Shown: positions 5,128 to 9,258 of the stretch, one piece after another | How the letters are laid out: every line of letters starts with the position of its first letter | Position numbering within the stretch: the stretch's first letter is position 1 | Assembly (NCBI GenBank): GCA_029256485.1 | Contig: JAQSXU010000128.1 | Location: forward strand, 1-9,258 | DNA: 9,258 nucleotides | From: Clostridiaceae bacterium | Lineage (GTDB): Bacteria; Bacillota_A; Clostridia; Clostridiales; Clostridiaceae | Reading direction: 5' to 3' | Position numbers and translations under genes: made by a program | Notes under the pieces: model-generated | Databases searched by the model: none | What the model was told of the DNA's origin: nothing | Seen by the model: only the letters and a program-made list of their open reading frames with translations

Positions 5128-6384
5128 TCAGTTTACTCTTTTTATTTCGGCACCTAATTTTTTCAGCTTTTTTTCTATTTCAACATATCCTCTATCAACG
5201 TGATATATATCTGTAACTATAGATTGTCCTTCAGCAACCAGTCCACATAAGATTAATGCAGCTCCAGCTCTTAAGTCAGTTGCCTTGACCTCGCTGCCTG
5301 ATAATTTATCAACACCTTCAATAATAGCTGTTCTCCCATCAATTTTAATATTAGCTCCCATTCTTTTTAACTCTGGCACATGCATGTATCTATTTTCAAA
5401 AATAGTTTCAGAAATATTGCTTGTTCCTTTAACGGTACATAAAAGTCCCATCATTTGTGCCTGCATATCTGTTGGAAAACCTGGATATGGCATAGTTTTT
5501 ATATCTACGGGCTTCAGATCCACATCTGCATCTACTATAATAGAATTACTTTCGGGGTATATTTTTACACCCATTTCGGATAATTTAGCAATAACCGGTT
5601 TAATGTGTTGTTCATTAGCTCCATTAATTCTAATTTTACTTCTGGTTATAGCGGCTGCTACCATAAAAGTGCCTGCCTCTATTCTGTCGTATATAGGCAC
5701 ATGAGATGCCCCATTTAATTCCTTCACACCAATAATATGAATTGTATCTGTACCAGCTCCTATAATGTTAGCTCCCATACTATTCAAAAATTTACCCAAA
5801 TCCTCTATTTCTGGTTCTTCTGCACAGTTCTCTATAATGGTTTCTCCCTCAGCCTTTACAGCAGCCATCATTATATTTTCTGTTGCACCTACAGATGGGA
5901 AATCTAAATATATTTTATTCCCAACCAGCTTACTGGCCTTTGCCTCAACATATCCATGACCAACATTTATTTTTGCTCCTAATGCTGTAAGTCCTTTCAA
6001 ATGTAAATCTATTGGTCTAGTACCTATATTACATCCTCCAGGCAGTGAAATTTTAAATCTTCCATATCTTGATATCATAGGACCCATAATAAGAAATGAT
6101 GCCCTCATTTTTTTTACTAATTCACTATTGGGTTCACCATCCGCTAATTTTGATGTATCAATAAATACACTTTTATTTAAAACGTCAATATCTATATTTG
6201 CAGAAATAGACCTTAGTACATCACACAGTACAAATACATCTTCTAACATAGGAGCCTTATTTATAATACATTTATCCTCGCTTAATACGCTGGCTGCTAT
6301 AATTGGTAATATGGAATTTTTAGCTGTACTAATATCCACTTCTCCCTCTAGTTTTCTTCCTCCATTAATAATTATTTTATCCAT
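5128..6384 (-). CDS. murA: UDP-N-acetylglucosamine 1-carboxyvinyltransferase (MurA)
   Basis: MurA transfers enolpyruvate from phosphoenolpyruvate to UDP-GlcNAc in the cytoplasm, the first committed step of peptidoglycan synthesis. The 418-residue protein is full length. Active-site residues are visible by E. coli equivalence: Lys22-Asn23 in STAKNSILP, Cys118 in GGCNIGTRPIDLH on the mobile loop, Asp306 in GFPTDMQ as the general base, Arg372 in DLRAGAALI and Arg398 in DRGY. Cys118 is the residue that fosfomycin alkylates, so the enzyme has the fosfomycin-sensitive form rather than the Cys-to-Asp variant. The ATG start has GGAGG six bases upstream. It follows ywmB after 70 bases with no terminator and precedes spoIID, the same order as ywmB-murAA-spoIID in B. 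subtilis. Many Firmicutes carry a second murA elsewhere, and this position corresponds to the main copy, murAA. Confidence 0.97.
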   Translation of the reverse strand: MDKIIINGGRKLEGEVDISTAKNSILPIIAASVLSEDKCIINKAPMLEDVFVLCDVLRSISANIDIDVLNKSVFIDTSKLADGEPNSELVKKMRASFLIMGPMISRYGRFKISLPGGCNIGTRPIDLHLKGLTALGAKINVGHGYVEAKASKLVGNKIYLDFPSVGATENIMMAAVKAEGETIIENCAEEPEIEDLGKFLNSMGANIIGAGTDTIHIIGVKELNGASHVPIYDRIEAGTFMVAAAITRSKIRINGANEQHIKPVIAKLSEMGVKIYPESNSIIVDADVDLKPVDIKTMPYPGFPTDMQAQMMGLLCTVKGTSNISETIFENRYMHVPELKRMGANIKIDGRTAIIEGVDKLSGSEVKATDLRAGAALILCGLVAEGQSIVTDIYHVDRGYVEIEKKLKKLGAEIKRVN

Positions 6385-6415
6385 TTACATCCTCCAATCT
6401 ACAGTGCTGTTGTAG

Positions 6416-6421
6416 AGTATA
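6416..6421 (-). promoter_or_regulatory. Isolated -10-like box before murA
   Basis: TATACT on the minus strand is the only -10-like hexamer near the murA start that leaves room for a leader (31 bases to the ATG). The best -35 at 16-17 bases is ATGATT, matching three of six. murA is needed in growing cells, so a vegetative promoter is expected here or within or upstream of ywmB. This box is only a weak candidate. Confidence 0.2.
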
Positions 6422-6454
6422 ATTAATTATGGCTTTCTAATCATTATAAAAATA

Positions 6455-7153
6455 TTAGTAAGAAGTCAGTATTTCTGGCGTTCCAATTATTACATTAATT
6501 CCAGAAGGATATTTGCATACAGCATAATTTAAATCAATTAATCTTCCATTACTTTTTATTGGTAAATATCTTTCGGTATAAGCAGTACTACTAAATCCAC
6601 TTTCTAATTGTACTGTTTGTATGTCATTTCCTCCTTGCTCTTTTATCACTTCCCCCAATTTAGCATTAATATGTTCTAAATCACTTGAATCAACTTTGGC
6701 CTTAATATACATAAAATATGTGCCCACATTATAATCCTTACCTAGAGCTGCAGAAATATTATTTTTAAAATTAATCAAATTGTTTACGTTGTCCTTTTTA
6801 GTTAAATTTACAGTTACAACATTATAATTGTCATAATTGATACTTTCTATGTAACCATTAATACTTTTACTTTTAATTTCAATGCAGTATAATTTATTAT
6901 TTTGCATTACATTATCTATATCTTTATAATCAAACTTCAGTTTATTAAAAATTTTATTACATGTTTCTTCAGCATTGTCATTCACATTAAAAGAAAAAGT
7001 AATTCCATATTCTTGAACAGTGCCATTACAACCTTTTATCATATTATCCATTAAATCTGCCTTATTACTGGCAGATGAATAACTACTCATATTTAAAAAC
7101 AAAAATATAGTTACTAATAAAAATACAATCATTTTTCTTAACATAATACACAT
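6455..7153 (-). CDS. ywmB: YwmB family secreted or membrane-anchored protein
   Basis: This 232-residue protein has a hydrophobic N-terminal segment (about 8-28, after MLRKM) that fits a signal peptide or anchor, so the rest should lie outside the cytoplasm. I assign it to the YwmB family, whose crystallised member has a TATA-box-binding-protein-like fold but no known function. The assignment rests mainly on position (between atpC and murA, as in B. subtilis), length, the exported N-terminus, and segments such as YFMYIKAKVD and the C-terminal NVIIGTPEI, not on strong motif matches. Start choice is uncertain: ATG codons at 7153, 7144 and 7132 are in frame and none has a clear ribosome site. Upstream is a sigma-E-like promoter with an overlapping SpoIIID-type box, which suggests expression during sporulation. 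It probably runs on into murA. Confidence 0.8.
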   Translation of the reverse strand: MCIMLRKMIVFLLVTIFLFLNMSSYSSASNKADLMDNMIKGCNGTVQEYGITFSFNVNDNAEETCNKIFNKLKFDYKDIDNVMQNNKLYCIEIKSKSINGYIESINYDNYNVVTVNLTKKDNVNNLINFKNNISAALGKDYNVGTYFMYIKAKVDSSDLEHINAKLGEVIKEQGGNDIQTVQLESGFSSTAYTERYLPIKSNGRLIDLNYAVCKYPSGINVIIGTPEILTSY

Positions 7154-7159
7154 AATATA

Positions 7160-7180
7160 TGTATCTTTAATAGAGATACA
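7160..7180. repeat. Small dyad in the ywmB leader
   Basis: TGTATCT (7160-7166) and AGATACA (7174-7180) are exact inverted complements around a 7-base loop. It lies 6 to 27 bases before the first ywmB ATG. It could fold in the leader near the start codon or be an operator, and no ribosome site is visible in the same stretch. Confidence 0.35.
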
Positions 7181-7208
7181 CTTTTACCCCCCGTATGTTT
7201 TTATATTT

Positions 7209-7239
7209 TAATTATGGACAAATACTTTTTCAAATATTC
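7209..7239 (-). promoter_or_regulatory. Candidate sigma-E promoter of ywmB with overlapping SpoIIID box
   Basis: GAATATT (7233-7239, minus) matches the sigma-E -35 consensus KMATATT completely. CATAATTA (7209-7216) begins with the conserved CATA of the -10. The spacer is 16 bases, longer than the usual 14-15. On the plus strand ATGGACAAAT (7214-7223) matches the SpoIIID binding consensus WWGGACARNY at every position and overlaps the -10, the placement expected for repression. Confidence 0.4.
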
Positions 7240-7319
7240 AATAAATATATTATTAATATATAGTTTTTAAATAAAAGTGTGCATAAGCTCAATTTTCTCA
7301 TTTCTACATATAAATTGTA

Positions 7320-7350
7320 TAAAAAAAGATTAGAGTTAAAAACTCTAATC
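7320..7350 (-). terminator. Rho-independent terminator of the atp operon
   Basis: On the minus strand GATTAGAGTT (7341-7350) pairs perfectly with AACTCTAATC (7328-7337) around a 3-base loop, followed by seven T (7321-7327). It begins two bases after the atpC stop codon, so it ends the ATP synthase transcript and insulates ywmB-murA. Confidence 0.93.
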
Positions 7351-7352
7351 CT

Positions 7353-7754
7353 TTAAATTCCCTTTATTTTTATTCTAGTGAGCGCTCTAAGCAGCGAACT
7401 TTCAGCTCTTTTTACATCAATATTCTGCTTTTCCTGTAATCTCTTCTCAGACCTTGCCTTTGATTGTTCAGCTCTTTTTAAATCTATATTCTCTGGCCAT
7501 TCACAGGCTTCACACAGAATAACCGCTTCGTTATTAAGAACCTTTATTACTCCACTAGAAGTAAATGCTCTGTACTTTTTCCCTTTTGTATCAATAAACT
7601 CAGTTATTGTTGGAACTAGAGACTTAATCATGGGTATGTGATTAGGCAATATTCCCACTTCACCATCTTCACCTTCTGTGATAACCTCAATAACTATATC
7701 ACTGAAAAGTTCTCTTTCAGGAGATTTAATTGTTAATTTGAAAGTACCTTCCAT
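7353..7754 (-). CDS. atpC: F-type ATP synthase subunit epsilon
   Basis: Epsilon is part of the central stalk of F1Fo ATP synthase. It joins gamma to the c-ring and can inhibit ATP hydrolysis through its C-terminal helices. The 133-residue protein is the normal length. The N-terminal beta-sandwich carries the family signature TEGEDGEVGILPNHIPMI (26-43). The C-terminal part (about 88-133), rich in Lys, Arg, Ala and Glu, forms the helical hairpin. It is the last gene of the operon, 18 bases after atpD, with AGGGGA as ribosome site about 9 bases before ATG 7752-7754, and a strong terminator right after its stop. Confidence 0.97.
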   Translation of the reverse strand: MEGTFKLTIKSPERELFSDIVIEVITEGEDGEVGILPNHIPMIKSLVPTITEFIDTKGKKYRAFTSSGVIKVLNNEAVILCEACEWPENIDLKRAEQSKARSEKRLQEKQNIDVKRAESSLLRALTRIKIKGI

Positions 7755-7772
7755 TAAAATCGTCCCCTATTC

Positions 7773-9182
<1,410 letters not shown>

Positions 9183-9258
9183 TTACTTTTGAGCTCCTGC
9201 TCCTCCAACTATTTCTGAAATTTCTTGAGTAATAATACTCTGCCTTACTCTATTATAT
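9183..9258 (-). CDS. atpG: F-type ATP synthase subunit gamma, C-terminal end only
   Basis: The last 24 codons and the TAA stop of a gene that enters from beyond the right edge. The residues YNRVRQSIITQEISEIVGGAG, then AQK, match the C-terminal helix of gamma, the rotating shaft inside F1, whose family ends with NRARQAxITxEIxEIVxGAxA. The codon frame is open to the edge. It stops 12 bases before the atpD start, and the atpD ribosome site begins within its stop codon. The gene is cut by the window, not broken. Confidence 0.93.
   Translation of the reverse strand, partial: YNRVRQSIITQEISEIVGGAGAQK

Noticed and set aside
5285..6415. Plus-strand frames opposite murA (up to 139 codons)
   Set aside because: Antisense to a fully conserved enzyme gene, with no ribosome sites.
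6399..6415. CTACA / TGTAG inverted repeat before murA
   Set aside because: Only five pairs with a 7-base loop and no T-run; too small to call a terminator or operator.

Overview
The window is an AT-rich stretch of chromosome from an endospore-forming member of the Firmicutes, most likely a Clostridium (class Clostridia). The evidence is the F1-ATPase genes, the gene order atpG-atpD-atpC / ywmB / murA / spoIID / spoIIQ-type peptidase / spoIIID / mreB-mbl, strong AGGAGG-type ribosome binding sites, frequent TTG starts and protein sequences typical of clostridia. I see no mobile element, CRISPR array, phage gene or sign of recent transfer. It reads as a conserved core region.

Layout from the left. 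A tRNA-Thr(UGU) gene with encoded CCA lies at 9-84 on the minus strand, with a good sigma-A promoter at 124-152. A small unrecognised single-span membrane protein (317-814, minus) is divergent from a yyaC-type spore protein gene (919-1458, plus). yyaC converges on mreB, and one symmetrical hairpin (1476-1512) can terminate both. From 1523 to the right edge every gene is on the minus strand. In transcription order these are atpG (3' end only), atpD, atpC, a strong terminator, ywmB, murA, a terminator, spoIID, a terminator, a SpoIIQ-like LytM gene, a hairpin, spoIIID and an mreB/mbl actin homologue.

The genes fall into two functional blocks. The ATP synthase block encodes the catalytic head of the F-type enzyme. 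The rest is about cell wall and sporulation. MurA makes the first committed peptidoglycan precursor and MreB/Mbl guides wall elongation. SpoIID (mother-cell lytic transglycosylase) and SpoIIQ (forespore LytM protein) act during engulfment, SpoIIID is a mother-cell transcription regulator, and YyaC resembles the spore germination protease. By eye I found sporulation-type promoter candidates: sigma-E-like boxes before spoIID and ywmB, the latter overlapping a full match to the SpoIIID consensus, and a sigma-F-like element before the unknown membrane protein.

I did not find a new multi-gene system. The points most worth checking are the unknown membrane protein with its forespore-type promoter, the lost first zinc ligand in the SpoIIQ-like protein, and the possible SpoIIID control of ywmB.
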